Source: Ascarosepion bandense (taxonomy: Eukaryota > Mollusca > Cephalopoda > Sepiida > Sepiidae). From it: 64,000 nt of DNA. Positions 44,919-58,078 of this stretch are shown here, in pieces. Within the stretch, counting starts at the first letter, position 1; each line of letters starts with the position of its first letter. The notes beneath the pieces were generated by a model that was not told the DNA's origin, ran no database searches, and saw only the letters and a program-made list of their open reading frames with translations. Made by a program: the position numbers and the translations under genes. The stretch spans positions 211,501 through 275,500 of the forward strand of contig JBBBDQ010000310.1 in NCBI GenBank assembly GCA_037127315.1, written 5' to 3'.

Positions 44919-47900
44919 GCCCTTTACCGAAGGCAGAGTGCTGACAGTGTCAACAGCACGAAGCAAGTCTACTACTCATTGACTATATTCACTAGCCTCC
45001 CCACAAAAGGCCGTATGCGACACATGGTCATTTTAAAGTGGGAGTTCCCAGCCATATAGCCGGGCCAAAAATAAATCTGTCTATTTTTACCGAGCCGTGG
45101 TTCTACCCTCCGGCGGAACCACGACTGGGTTTGTGCTCTCTGCTCGGAAGCAGAGAACGCCCTCTACCGAAGGCAGAGTGCTGACAGTGTCAACAGTAGC
45201 AGAAGCAAGTCTACTACTCATTGACTATATTCACTAGCCTCCCCACAAAAGGCCGGATGTGACACATGGTCATTTTAAAGTGGGAATTCCCGGCCATATA
45301 GCCGGGCCAAAAATATATCTGTCTATTTTTAGCCGAGTCGTGGTTCTGCCTTCTCCGGCGGAACCACGACTGGGTTTGTGCTCTCTGCTCGGAAGCAGAG
45401 AACGCCCTTTACTGGCAGAGTGCTGACAGTGTCAACAGTAGCAGAAGCAAGTCTACTACTCATTGACTATATTCACTAGCCTCCTCACAAAAGGCCGGAT
45501 GTGACACATGGTCATTTTAAAGTGGGAGTTCCCAGCCATATAGCCGGGCCAAAAATAAATCTGTCTATTTTTACCGAGCCGTGGTTCTACCCCTCCGGCG
45601 GAACCACGACTGGTTTGTGCTCTCTGCTCGGAAGCAGAGAACGCCCCCACCGAAGGCAGAGTGCTGACAGTGTCAACAGTAGCAGAAGCAAGTCTACTAC
45701 TCATTGACTATATTCACTAGCCTCCCCACAAAAGGCCGGATGTGACACATGGTCATTTTAAAGTGGGTGTTCCCAGTCATATAGCCGGGCCAAAAATAAA
45801 TCTGTCTATTTTTACCGAGCCGTGGTTCTACCCTCCGGCGGAACCACGACTGGGTTTGTGCTCTCTGCTCGGAAGCAGAGAGTTCCCTCTACCGAAGGCA
45901 GATGTTGACAGTGTCAACAGTAGCAGAAGCAAGTCTACTACTCATTGACTATATTCACTAGCCTCCCCACAAAAGGCCGGATGTGACACATGGTCATTTT
46001 AAAGTGGGGAAAGCCCGGCCACATAGCCGGGCCAAAAATATATCTGTCTATTTTTACCGAGTCGTGGTTCTGCCCCCCGCGGAACCACGACTGGGTTTGT
46101 GCTCTCTGCTCGGAAGCAGAGAGCGCCCTCTACCGAAGGCAGAGTGCTGACAGTGTCAACAGCAGAAGCAAGTCTACTACTCATTGACTATATTCACTAG
46201 CCTCCCCACAAAAGGCCGGATGTGACACATGGTCATTTTAAAGTGGGAGTTCCCAGCCATATAGCCGGGCCAAAAATAAATCTGTCTATTTTTACTGAGC
46301 CGTGGTTCTACCCTCCGGCGGAACCACGACTGGGTTTGTGCTCTCTGCTCGGAAGCAGAGAGCGCCCTCTACCGAAGGCAGAGTGCTGACAGTGTCAACA
46401 GTAGCAGAGGCAAGTCTGCTACGCAGTGACTATATTCACTAGCCTCCCCACAAAAGGCCGGATGTGACACATGGTCATTTTAAAGTGGGAGTTCCCAGCC
46501 ATATAGCCGGGCCAAAAATAAATCTGTCTATTTTTACCGAGCCGTGGTTCTACCCTCCGGCGGAACCACGACTGGGTTTGTGCTCTCTGCTCGGAAGCAG
46601 AGAGCGCCCTCTACCGAAGGCAGAGTGCTGACAGTGTCAACAGTAGCAGAAGCAAGTCTACTACTCATTGACTATATTCACTAGCCTCCCCACAAAAGGC
46701 CGGATGTGACACATGGTCATTTTAAAGTGGGAGTTCCCGGCCACATAGCCGGGCCAAAAATATATCTGTCTATTTTTACCGAGTCGTGGTTCTGCCCCCC
46801 GCGGAACCAGGACTGGGTTTGTGCTCTCTGCTCGGAAGCAGAGAGCGCCCTCTACCGAAGGCAGAGTGCTGACAGTGTCAACAGTAGCAGAAGCAAGTCT
46901 ACTACTCATTGACTATATTCACTAGCCTCCCCACAAAAGGCTGGATGTGACACATGGTCATTTTAAAGTGGGAGTTCCCAGCCATATAGCCGGGCCAAAA
47001 ATAAATCTGTCTATTTTTACCGAGCCGTGGTTCTACCCTCCGGCGGAACCCCGACTGGGTTTGTGCTCTCTGCTCGGAAGCAGAGAGCGCCCTCTACCGA
47101 AGGCAGAGTGCTGACAGTGTCAACAGTAGCAGAGGCAAGTCTGCTACGCAGTGACTATATTCACTAGCCTCCCCACAAAAGGCCGGATGTGACACATGGT
47201 CATTTTAAAGTGGGAGTTCCCAGCCATATAGCCGGGCCAAAAATAAATCTGTCTATTTTTACCGAGCCGTGGTTCTACCCTCCGGCGGAACCACGACTGG
47301 GTTTGTGCTCTCTGCTCGGAAGCAGAGAACGCCCTCTACCGAAGGCAGAGTGCTGACAGTGTCAACAGTAGCAGAAGCAAGTCTACTACTCATTGACGAT
47401 ATTCACTAGCCTTCCCACGCAAGGCTGGATGTGACACATGGTCATTTTAATGTGGGTATTCCCGGCCATATAGCCGGGCCAAAAATATGTCTGTCTATTT
47501 TTACCGAGCCGTGGTTCTACCCTCCGCCGGAACCACGACTGGGTTTGTGCTCTCTGCTCGGAAGCAGAGAGCGCCCTCTACCGAAGGCAGAGTGCTGACA
47601 GTGTCAACAGTAGCAGAAGCAAGTCTACTACTCATTGACTATATTCACTAGCCTCCCCACAAAAGGCCGGATGTGACACATGGTCATTTTAAAGTGGGAG
47701 TTCCCAGCCATATAGCCGGGCCAAAAATAAATCTGTCTATTTTTACCGAGCCGTGGTTCTACCCTCCGGCGGAACCACGACTGGGTTTGTGCTCTCTGCT
47801 CGGAAGCAGAGAGCGCCCTCTACCGAAGGCAGAGTGCTGACAGTGTCAACAGTAGCAGAAGGAAGTCTACTACTCATTGACCATATTCACTAGCCTCCCC

Positions 47901-48589
47901 ACAAAAGGCCGTATGTGACACATGGTCATTTTAAAGTGGGAGTTCCCAGCCATATAGCCGGGCCAAAAATAAATCTGTCTATTTTTACCGAGCCGTGGTT
48001 CTACCCTCCGGCGGAACCACGACTGGGTTTGTGCTCTCTGCTCGGAAGCAGAGAACGCCCTCTACCGAAGGCAGAGTGCTGACAGTGTCAACAGTAGCAG
48101 AAGCAAGTCTACTACTCATTGACTATATTCACTAGCCTTCCCACGCAAGGCTGGATGTGACACATGGTCATTTTAATGTGGGTATTCCCGGCCATATAGC
48201 CGGGCCAAAAATATGTCTGCCTATTTTTACCGAGCCGTGATTCTACCCTCCGGCGGAACCACGACTGGGTTTGTGCTCTCTGCTCGGAAGCAGAGAGCGC
48301 CCTCTACCGAAGGCAGAGTGCTGACAGTGTCAACAGTAGCAGAGGCATGTCTGCTACGCAGTGACTATATTCACTAGCCTCCCCACAAAAGGCCGGATGT
48401 GACACATGGTCATTTTAAAGTGGGAGTTCCCGGCCACATAGCCGGGCCAAAAATATATCTGTCTATTTTTACCGAGTCGTGGTTCTGCCCTCCGGCGGAA
48501 CCACGACTGGGTTTGTGCTCTCTGCTCGGAAGCAGAGAGCGCCCTCTACCGAATGCAGAGTGCTGACCAGTGTCAACAGTAGCAAGCAA

Positions 48590-49100
48590 GTCTACTACGT
48601 AGCTATATTCACTAGCCTCCCACAAAGAGCTGGATGTGACACATGGTCATTTAAAAGTGGGAGTTCCCAGCCATATAGCCGGGCCAAAATAGAATCTGTC
48701 TATTTTTACCGAGCGTGGTTTCTCTTCCTCCGGCAGACACGACTGGGTTTGTGCTCTGCTCGAGGAGGCAGAAGACGCCACTCACCGAAGGCAGAGTGCT
48801 GACAGTGTCAACAGCGCTAAAAACAGTCTACTACTCATTGACTATATTCTTAGCCTCCCCACAAAGACAGGATGTGACACATGGTCATTTTAAGTGCAGA
48901 GTTCCAGCCACTGGCCGGGCCCAGAAATACGTGATCTATTTTGCAAGTCGTGGTTCTGCACCCTCCGGCAGAACCACGGCCTGAACTGTCTCCTCTGTCG
49001 AGGAGCAGAGAAGCCTTTACTCTACCGAGAGCAGAGTGCTGACAGTGTCAACAGTGCTGACAAGTCTACTACTCATTATTTATATTCACTAGCCTCCCCA
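48590..49100 (+). repeat. Indel-rich satellite monomers
   Basis: Monomers 28-29 and their edges have many single-base insertions and deletions (for example GAGCGTGGTTTCTCTTCC in place of GAGCCGTGGTTCTACCC), unlike neighbours that differ by few substitutions. Similar patches occur at 49440-49580, 49940-49990 and 52600-53700. Either locally decayed repeats or uncorrected long-read errors. Confidence 0.7.
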
Positions 49101-52100
49101 CAAAAGGCCGGATGTGACACATGGTCATTTTAAAGTGGGAGTTCCCGGCCACATAGCCGGGCCAAAAATATATCTGTCTATTTTTACCGAGTCGTGGTTC
49201 TGCCCTCCGGCGGAACCACGACTGGAGTTTGATAACTCTGCTCGGAAGCAGAGAGCGCCCTCCCGAAGGCAGAGTGCTGACAGTGTCAGCAGTAGCAGAA
49301 GCAAGTCTACTACTCATTGACTATATTCACTAGCCTCCCCACAAAAGGCCGTATGTGACACATGGTCATTTTTAAAGTGGGGAGTTCCCAGCCATATAGC
49401 CGGGCCAAAAATAAATCTGTCTATTTTTTACCGAGCCGTGGTTCACCCTCTGGCGGAACCCGATGAGTTTGTGCTCTCTGCTCAAGCAGAGAACGCCCTC
49501 TATCGAAGGCAGAGTGCTGACAGTGTCAACAGTAGCAGAAGAATATACTGCATTGACATATTCATAGCTACTCTACACACAAAGGCCGGATGTGACACAT
49601 GGTCATTTTAAAGTGGGGAGTCCCGGCCATATAGCCGGGCCAAAATATATCTGTCTATTTTTACCGAGTCGTGGTTCTGCCCTCCGGCGGAGCCACGACC
49701 TGAATTTGTGCTCTCTGCTCGGAAGCAGAGAACGCCCTCTACCGAAGGCAGGGGAGTGCTGACAGTGTCAACAGTAGCAGAAGCAAGTCTACTACTCATT
49801 GACTATATTCACTAGCCTTCCCACGCAAGGCTGGATGTGACACATGGTCATTTTAATGTGGGTATTCCCGGCAATATAGCCGAGGCCAAAAATATGTCTG
49901 TCTATTTTTACCGAGCCGTGGTTCTACCCTCCGGCCGGAACCGACTGGAGTTTGTGCTCTCTGCTCAGGCAAGCGCCTACCAAGCAGAGTGCTGACAGTG
50001 TCAACAGTAGCAGAGGCATGTCTGCTACGCAGTGACTATATTCACTAGCCTCCCCACAAAAGGCCGGATGTGACACATGGTCATTTTAAAGTGGGAGTTC
50101 CCGGCCACATAGCCGGGCCAAAAATATATCTGTCTATTTTTACCGAGTCGTGGTTCTGCCCTCCGGCGGAACCACGACTGGGTTTGTGCTCTCTGCTCGG
50201 AAGCAGAGAGCGCCCTCTACCGAAGGCAGAGTGCTGACAGTGTCAACAGTAGCAGAAGCAAGTCTACTACACATTGACTATATTCACTAGCCTCCCCACA
50301 AAAGGCCGGATGTGACACATGGTCATTTTAAAGTGGGAGTTCCCAGCCATATAGCCGGGCCAAAAATAAATCTGTCTATTTTTACCGAGCCGTGGTTCTA
50401 CCCTCCGGCGGAACCACGACTGGGTTTGTGCTCTCTGCTCGGAAGCAGAGAACGCCCTCTACCGAAGGCAGAGTGCTGACAGTGTCAACAGTAGCAGAAG
50501 CAAGTCTACTACTCATTGACTATATTCACTAGCCTCCCCACAAAAGGCCGGATGTGACACATGGTCATTTTAAAGTGGGAGTTCCCAGCCATATAGCCGG
50601 GCCAAAAATACGTCAGTCTATTTTTACCGAGTCGTGGTTCTGCCCTCCGGCGGAACCACGACTGGGCTTGTGCTCTCTGCTCGGAAGCAGAGAGCGCCCT
50701 CTACCGAAGGCAGAGTGCTGACAGTGTCAACAGTAGCAGAAGCAAGTCTACTACTCATTGACTATATTCACTAGCCTCCCCACAAAAGGCCGGATGTGAC
50801 ACATGGTCATTTTAAAGTGGGAGTTCCCAGCCATATAGCCGGGCCAAAAATAAATCTATCTATTTTTACCGAGCCGTGGTTCTACCCTCCGGCGGAACCA
50901 CGACTGGGTTTGTGCTCTCTGCTCGGAAGCAGAGAACGCCCTCTATCGAAGGCAGAGTGCTGACAGTGTCAACAGTAGCAGAAGGAAGTCTACTACTCAT
51001 TGACTATATACACTAGCCTTCCCACGCAAGGCTGGATGTGACACATGGTCATTTTAATGTGGGTATTCCCGGCAATATAGCCGGGCCAAAAATATGTCTG
51101 TCTATTTTTACCGAGCCGTGGTTCTACCCTCCGGCGGAACCACGACTGGGTTTGTGCTCTCTGCTCGGAAGCAGAGCGCCCTTTCCCTTTACCGAAGGCA
51201 GAGTGCTGACAGTGTCAACAGTAGCAGAAGCAAGTCTACTACTCATTGACTATATTCACTAGCCTCCCCACAAAAGGCCGTATGCGACACATGGTCATTT
51301 TAAAGTGGGAGTTCCCAGCCATATAGCCGGGCCAAAAATAAATCTGTCTATTTTTACCGAGCCGTGGTTCTACCCTCCGGCGGAACCACGACTGGGTTTG
51401 TGCTCTCTGCTCGGAAGCAGAGAACGCCCTCTACCGAAGGCAGAGTGCTGACAGTGTCAACAGTAGCAGAAGCAAGTCTACTACTCATTGACTATATTCA
51501 CTAGCCTCCCCACAAAAGGCCGGATGTGACACATGGTCATTTTAAAGTGGGAATTCCCGGCCATATAGCCGGGCCAAAAATATATCTGTCTATTTTTACC
51601 GAGTCGTGGTTCTGCCCTCCGGCGGAACCACGACTGGGATTGTGCTCTCTGCTCGGAAGCAGAGAACGCCCTTTACTGAAGGCAGAGTGCTGACAGTGTC
51701 AACAGTAGCAGAAGCAAGTCTACTACTCATTGACTATATTCACTAGCCTCCTCAGAAAAGGCCGGATGTGACACATGGTCATTTTAAAGTGGGAGTTCCC
51801 AGCCATATAGCCGGGCCAAAAATAAATCTGTCTATTTTTACCGAGCCGTGGTTCTACCCTCCGGCGGAACCACGACTGGGTTTGTGCTCTCTGCTCGGAA
51901 GCAGAGAACGCCCTCTACCGAAGGCAGAGTGCTGACAGTGTCAACAGTAGCAGAAGCAAGTCTACTACTCATTGACTATATTCACTAGCCTCCCCACAAA
52001 AGGCCGGATGTGACACATGGTCATTTTAAAGTGGGTGTTCCCAGCCATATAGCCGGGCCAAAAATAAATCTGTCTATTTTTACCGAGCCGTGGTTCTACC

Positions 52101-55100
52101 CTCCGGCGGAACCACGACTGGGTTTGTGCTCTCTGCTCGGAAGCAGAGAGCGCCCTCTACCGAAGGCAGAGTGCTGACAGTGTCAACAGTAGCAGAAGCA
52201 AGTCTACTACTCATTGACTATATTCACTAGCCTCCCCACAAAAGGCCGGATGTGACACATGGTCATTTTAAAGTGGGAGTTCCCAGCCATATAGCCGGGC
52301 CAAAAATAAATCTGTCTATTTTTACCGAGCCCTGGTTCTACCCTCCGGCGGAACCACGACTGGGTTTGTGCTCTCTGCTCGGAAGCAGAGAGCGCCCTCT
52401 ACCGAAGGCAGAGTGCTGACAGTGTCAACAGTAGCAGAGGCAAGTCTGCTACGCAGTGACTATATTCACTAGCCTCCCCACAAAAGGCCGGATGTGACAC
52501 ATGGTCATTTTAAAGTGGGAGTTCCCAGCCATATAGCCGGGCCAAAAATATATCTGTCTATTTTTACCGAGTCGTGGTTCTGCCCCCCGCGGAACCAGGA
52601 CTGGGTTTGTCTCTGCTCGGAAGCAGAGAGCGCCCTCTACCGAAGGCAAGTGCTGACAGTGTCAACAGTAGCAGAAACACAGGTACTACTCAGCCATTCT
52701 CTTCACTAGCCTCCCCCACAAAAGGCTGGATGTGACACATGGTCATTTTAAAGTGGGGAGTTCCCAGCCATATAGCCGGGCCAAAAATAAATCTGTCTAT
52801 TTTTACCGAGCCGTGGTTTCTACCCTCCGGCAGAACCACGACTGGGTTTGTGCTCTCTGCTCGGAAACGAGGCGCCCTCTACCGAGGCAGGTGCTGACAG
52901 TGTCAACAGTAGCAGAGCAAGTCTGCTACGCAGTGACTGTATTCACTAGCCTCCCCACAAAAGGCCGGATGTGACACATGGTCATTTTAAAGTGGGAGTT
53001 CCCAGCCATATAGCCGGGCCAAAAATAAATCTGTCTATTTTACCGAGTACGTGGTTCTACCCTCCGGCGGAACCACGACTGGGTTTGTGCTTCTCTGCTC
53101 GGAAGCAGAGAACGCCCTCTACCGAAACAGAGTGCTGACAGTGTCAACAGTAGCAGAAACAAGTCTACTACTCATTGACGATATTCACTAGCCTTCCCAC
53201 CAAGGCTGGATGTGACACATGGTCATTTTAATGTGGGTATTCCCGGCCATATAGCCGGGCCAAAAATGTGTCTGTCTATTTTTACCGAGAGCCGTGGTTC
53301 TACCCTCCGCCGGAACCACGACTGGGTTTGTGCTCTCTGCTCGGAAGCAGAGAGCGCCCTCTGAAAGGCAGAGTGCTGACGAGTCTCAGCAGTAGCAGAA
53401 GCAAGTCTACTACTCATTGACTATATTCACTAGCCTCCCCACAAAGGCCGGATGTGACACATGGTCGTTTTAAAGTGGGGTTCCCAGCCATATAGCCGGG
53501 CCAAAAATAAATCTGTCTATTTTTACCGGGCAAGTGATTCTCCCTCGGCGGAACCACGACTGGGTTTGTGCTCTCTGCTCGAAGCAGAGAACGCCTCTAC
53601 CACCGAAGGCAGAGTGCTGACAGTGTCAACAGTAGCAGAAGCAAGTCTGTTACTGTTGACTATATTCACTAGCCTTCCCACGCAAGGCTGGATGTGACAC
53701 ATGGTCATTTTAATGTGGGTATTCCCGGCCATATAGCCGGGCCAAAAATATGTCTGCCTATTTTTACCGAGCCGTGATTCTACCCTCCGGCGGAACCACG
53801 ACTGGGTTTGTGCTCTCTGCTCGGAAGCAGAGAGCGCCCTCTACCGAAGGCAGAGTGCTGACAGTGTCAACAGTAGCAGAGGCATGTCTGCTACGCAGTG
53901 ACTATATTCACTAGCCTCCCCACAAAAGGCCGGATGTGACACATGGTCATTTTAAAGTGGGAGTTCCCGGCCACATAGCCGGGCCAAAAATATATCTGTC
54001 TATTTTTACCGAGTCGTGGTTCTGCCCTCCGGCGGAACCACGACTGGGTTTGTGCTCTCTGCTCGGAAGCAGAGAGCGCCCTCTACCGAAGGCAGAGTGC
54101 TGACAGTGTCAACAGTAGCAGAAGCAAGTCTACTACACATTGACTATATTCACTAGCCTCCCCACAAAAGGCCGGATGTGACACATGGTCATTTTAAAGT
54201 GGGAGTTCCCAGCCATATAGCCGGGCCAAAAATAAATCTGTCTATTTTTACCGAGCCGTGGTTCTACCCTCCGGCGGAACCACGACTGGGTTTGTGCTCT
54301 CTGCTCGGAAGCAGAGAACGCCCTCTACCGAAGGCAGAGTGCTGACAGTGTCAACAGTAGCAGAAGCAAGTCTACTACTCATTGACTATATTCACTAGCC
54401 TCCCCACAAAAGGCCGGATGTGACACATGGTCATTTTAAAGTGGGAGTTCCCAGCCATATAGCCGGGCCAAAAATACGTCAGTCTATTTTTACCGAGTCG
54501 TGGTTCTGCCCTCCGGCGGAACCACGACTGGGCTTGTGCTCTCTGCTCGGAAGCAGAGAGCGCCCTCTACCGAAGGCAGAGTGCTGACAGTGTCAACAGT
54601 AGCAGAAGCAAGTCTACTACTCATTGACTATATTCACTAGCCTCCCCACAAAAGGCCGGATGTGACACATGGTCATTTTAAAGTGGGAGTTCCCGGCCAC
54701 ATAGCCGGGCCAAAAATATATCTGTCTATTTTTACCGAGTCGTGGTTCTGCCCTCCGGCGGAACCACGACTGGGTTTGTGCTCTCTGCTCGGAAGCAGAG
54801 AGCGCCCTCTACCGAAGGCAGAGTGCTGACAGTGTCAACAGTAGCAGAAGCAAGTCTACTACTCATTGACTATATTCACTAGCCTCCCCACAAAAGGCCG
54901 TATGTGACACATGGTCATTTTAAAGTGGGAGTTCCCAGCCATATAGCCGGGCCAAAAATAAATCTGTCTATTTTTACCGAGCCGTGGTTCTGCCCTCCGG
55001 CGGAACCACGACTGGGTTTGTGCTCTCTGCTCGGAAGCAGAGAACGCCCTCTACCGAAGGCAGAGTGCTGACAGTGTCAACAGTAGCAGAAGCAAGTCTA

Positions 55101-57048
55101 CTACTCATTGACTATATTCACTAGCCTCCCCACAAAAGGCCGGATGTGACACATGGTCATTTTAAAGTGGGAATTCCCGGCCATATAGCCGGGCCAAAAA
55201 TATATCTGTCTATTTTTACCGAGTCGTGGTTCTGCCCTCCGGCGGAACCACGACTGGTTTGTGCTCTCTGCTCGGAAGCAGAGAGCGCCCTCTACCGAAG
55301 GCAGAGTGCTGACAGTGTCAACAGTAGCAGAAGCAAGTCTACTACTCATTGACTATATTCACTAGCCTCCCCACAAAAGGCCGGATGTGACACATGGTCA
55401 TTTTAAAGTGGGAGTTCCCAGCCATATAGCCGGGCCAAAAATAAATCTGTCTATTTTTACCGAGCCGTGGTTCTACCCTCCGGCGGAACCCCGACTGGGT
55501 TTGTGCTCTCTGCTCGGAAGCAGAGAACGCCCTCTATCGAAGGCAGAGTGCTGACAGTGTCAACAGTAGCAGAAGGAAGTCTACTACTCATTGACTATAT
55601 ACACTAGCCTTCCCACGCAAGGCTGGATGTGACACATGGTCATTTTAATGTGGGTATTCCCGGCAATATAGCCGGGCCACAAATATGTCTGTCTATTTTT
55701 ACCGAGCCGTGGTTCTACCCTCCGGCGGAACCACGACTGGGTTTGTGCTCTCTGCTCGGAAGCAGAGAGCGCCCTCTACCGAAGGCAGAGTGCTGACAGT
55801 GTCAACAGTAGCAGAGGCATGTCTGCTACGCAGTGACTATATTCACTAGCCTCCCCACAAAAGGCCGGATGTGACACATGGTCATTTTAAAGTGGGAGTT
55901 CCCGGCCACATAGCCGGGCCAAAAATATATCTGTCTATTTTTACCGAGTCGTGGTTCTGCCCTCCGGCGGAACCACGACTGGGTTTGTGCTCTCTGCTCG
56001 GAAGCAGAGAGCGCCCTCTACCGAAGGCAGTGTGCTGACAGTGTCAACAGTAGCAGAAGCAAGTCTACTACACATTGACTATATTCACTAGCCTCCCCAC
56101 AAAAGGCCGGATGTGACACATGGTCATTTTAAAGTGGGAGTTCCCAGCCATATAGCCGGGCCAAAAATAAATCTGTCTATTTTTACCGAGCCGTGGTTCT
56201 ACCCTCCGGCGGAACCACGACTGGGTTTGTGCTCTCTGCTCGGAAGCAGAGAACGCCCTCTACCGAAGGCAGAGTGCTGACAGTGTCAACAGTAGCAGAA
56301 GCAAGTCTACTACTCATTGACTATATTCACTAGCCTCCCCACAAAAGGCCGGATGTGACACATGGTCATTTTAAAGTGGGAATTCCCGGCCATATAGCCG
56401 GGCCAAAAATATATCTGTCTATTTTTACCGAGTCGTGGTTCTGCCCTCCGGCGGAACCACGACTGGGTTTGTGCTCTCTGCTCGGAAGCAGAGAGCGCCC
56501 TCTACCGAAGGCAGAGTGCTGACAGTGTCAACAGTAGCAGAAGCAAGTCTACTACTCATTGACTATATACACTAGCCTTCCCACGCAAGGCTGGATGTGA
56601 CACATGGTCATTTTAATGTGGGTATTCCCGGCAATATAGCCGGGCCAAAAATATGTCTGTCTATTTTTACCGAGCCGTGGTTCTACCCTCCGGCGGAACC
56701 ACGACTGGGTTTGTGCTCTCTGCTCGGAAGCAGAGAGCGCCCTCTACCGAAGGCAGAGTGCTGACAGTGTCAACAGTAGCAGAGGCAAGTCTGCTACGCA
56801 GTGACTATATTCACTAGCCTCCCCACAAAAGGCCGGATGTGACACATGGTCATTTTAAAGTGGGAGTTCCCAGCCATATAGCCGGGCCAAAAATAAATCT
56901 GTCTATTTTTACCGAGCCGTGGTTCTACCCTCCGGCGGAACCACGACTGGGTTTGTGCTCTCTGCTCGGAAGCAGAGAGCGCCCTCTACCGAAGGCAGAG
57001 TGCTGACAGTGTCAACAGTAGCAGAAGCAAGTCTACTACTCATTGACT

Positions 57049-57975
57049 CCCTCACTCAGTGTTGGTAGCCATATTATAAAGATGTAGACGAGTCTATTTG
57101 TAGGTAGGTCCCCATAATAATATTTAAATACAATTTTCAAATGAGGAGCAGAGAAGTAATCGAACTAAGAGAAGCTTTTAATTTTTTACTGGTCGAAAGA
57201 TTTATTTTCGGAATGCAGAAAACGTTTTATTTCATTGAAAAATATCCGATTCCCCTTTTTATATTTAAAATAACTGACATTTAGTTTTGCTGCCAATAAT
57301 GAAATGTCAAAATAAATATAGGAAGAAAATATTAATGACACTAAACAAAGTAGTGAGAGATTGATAAAGATAGTATGAATCTGATAAATATCTATCAAAA
57401 TGATCTTCAACCAAAAACAAAATACACAAATTAGAAGCAAACACAAGCAAGCAAATAGAAAAAAAAAAGAAAAGGAAAGAACAAGCGGAATGATCTAAGT
57501 AGAAAACCTCTTAAAGGCAAAACGGAATTTCTGTAAGAGTAGAGCTTGTAACAGGATGAAACATAATTCAAACTAAAAAAAACAAAACAATAAATGTGAA
57601 GCTGAAGAGGCAAAACGGTGACATACATAATTAGAAGCAGCAATAAACTCAACAAGAGAAAACAAGTTGGATTCATCCATGCAAACAAATCTTATTAGTA
57701 TAAACCTGAAGTTGTTTTATAAAAATACTTTGGAACTTTGAATTTCAAACTAACCACACCATCCCGGCTAGGAAATAAGGCCTAGATGCAGATAAGAAAT
57801 ACGTTTGATAAACAATCAATGTGATTGTCCCCGCAAGCTGTAATTGTTAGCAGAAATTATAAAATATGAAAGTGTCAATCATTTTCAGTAACAAAGATTA
57901 GGAAGATGCTAAAGATATTTTGAAAACGGATGGACGGATTGTAAAAACCACGAAGAGGGGAGCAAAAATGTAGTT
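57049..57975. other. AT-rich right flank of the satellite
   Basis: No gene is supported; frames at 57186-57688 on the minus strand lack motifs and follow A/T-rich sequence. Confidence 0.55.
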
Positions 57976-58078
57976 TGTTCACATACAAATTAGATATTTT
58001 TTAAAAAGATATTCTTTCTATATCTGTTCAAGATATAGAATGATTATTTTAATAAAATATCCAATTTGTATGTGAACA
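57976..58078. mobile_element. 103-bp foldback/MITE-like element
   Basis: Outer arms TGTTCACATACAAATT plus AGATATTTT and the reverse complement AATATCC plus AATTTGTATGTGAACA make near-perfect inverted ends of about 25-30 bases. An inner hairpin TTCTATATCT, loop GTTCA, AGATATAGAA sits in the middle. No coding capacity. The target duplication is unclear. Confidence 0.8.

Larger units (their letters stand above)
42108..57048 (+). repeat. 242-bp satellite array, about 62 monomers
   Basis: The marker TGTGACACATGGTCATTTTA recurs at a spacing of 242 bases over about 14.9 kb. Positions of the TGTGAC marker include 43324, 43566, 43808, 44050 and so on to 56838; I count 62. The first three or four monomers (42108-42850) are divergent in sequence and spacing (239, 234 and 216), while the right end stops abruptly. 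Most inner monomers differ at few positions. Each carries three inverted repeats. Because 242 is not a multiple of three, no frame continues through; the recurring 60-80-residue frames on both strands are repeat artefacts. No transposase or other protein similarity was seen. Confidence 0.97.

Noticed and set aside
45501..55352. Recurring 60-90-residue open frames on both strands in the satellite (for example MTHGHFKVG... and MSSRLASAT...)
   Set aside because: They repeat with each 242-bp monomer, lie antisense to each other, shift frame between monomers because 242 is not a multiple of three, and match no family. They are a by-product of the repeat.
42108..57048. Hammerhead ribozyme or CRISPR-like structure in the satellite
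   Set aside because: No CTGANGA core followed by GAAA was found on either strand of the monomer. The repeats have no unique spacers, so the array is a plain satellite.
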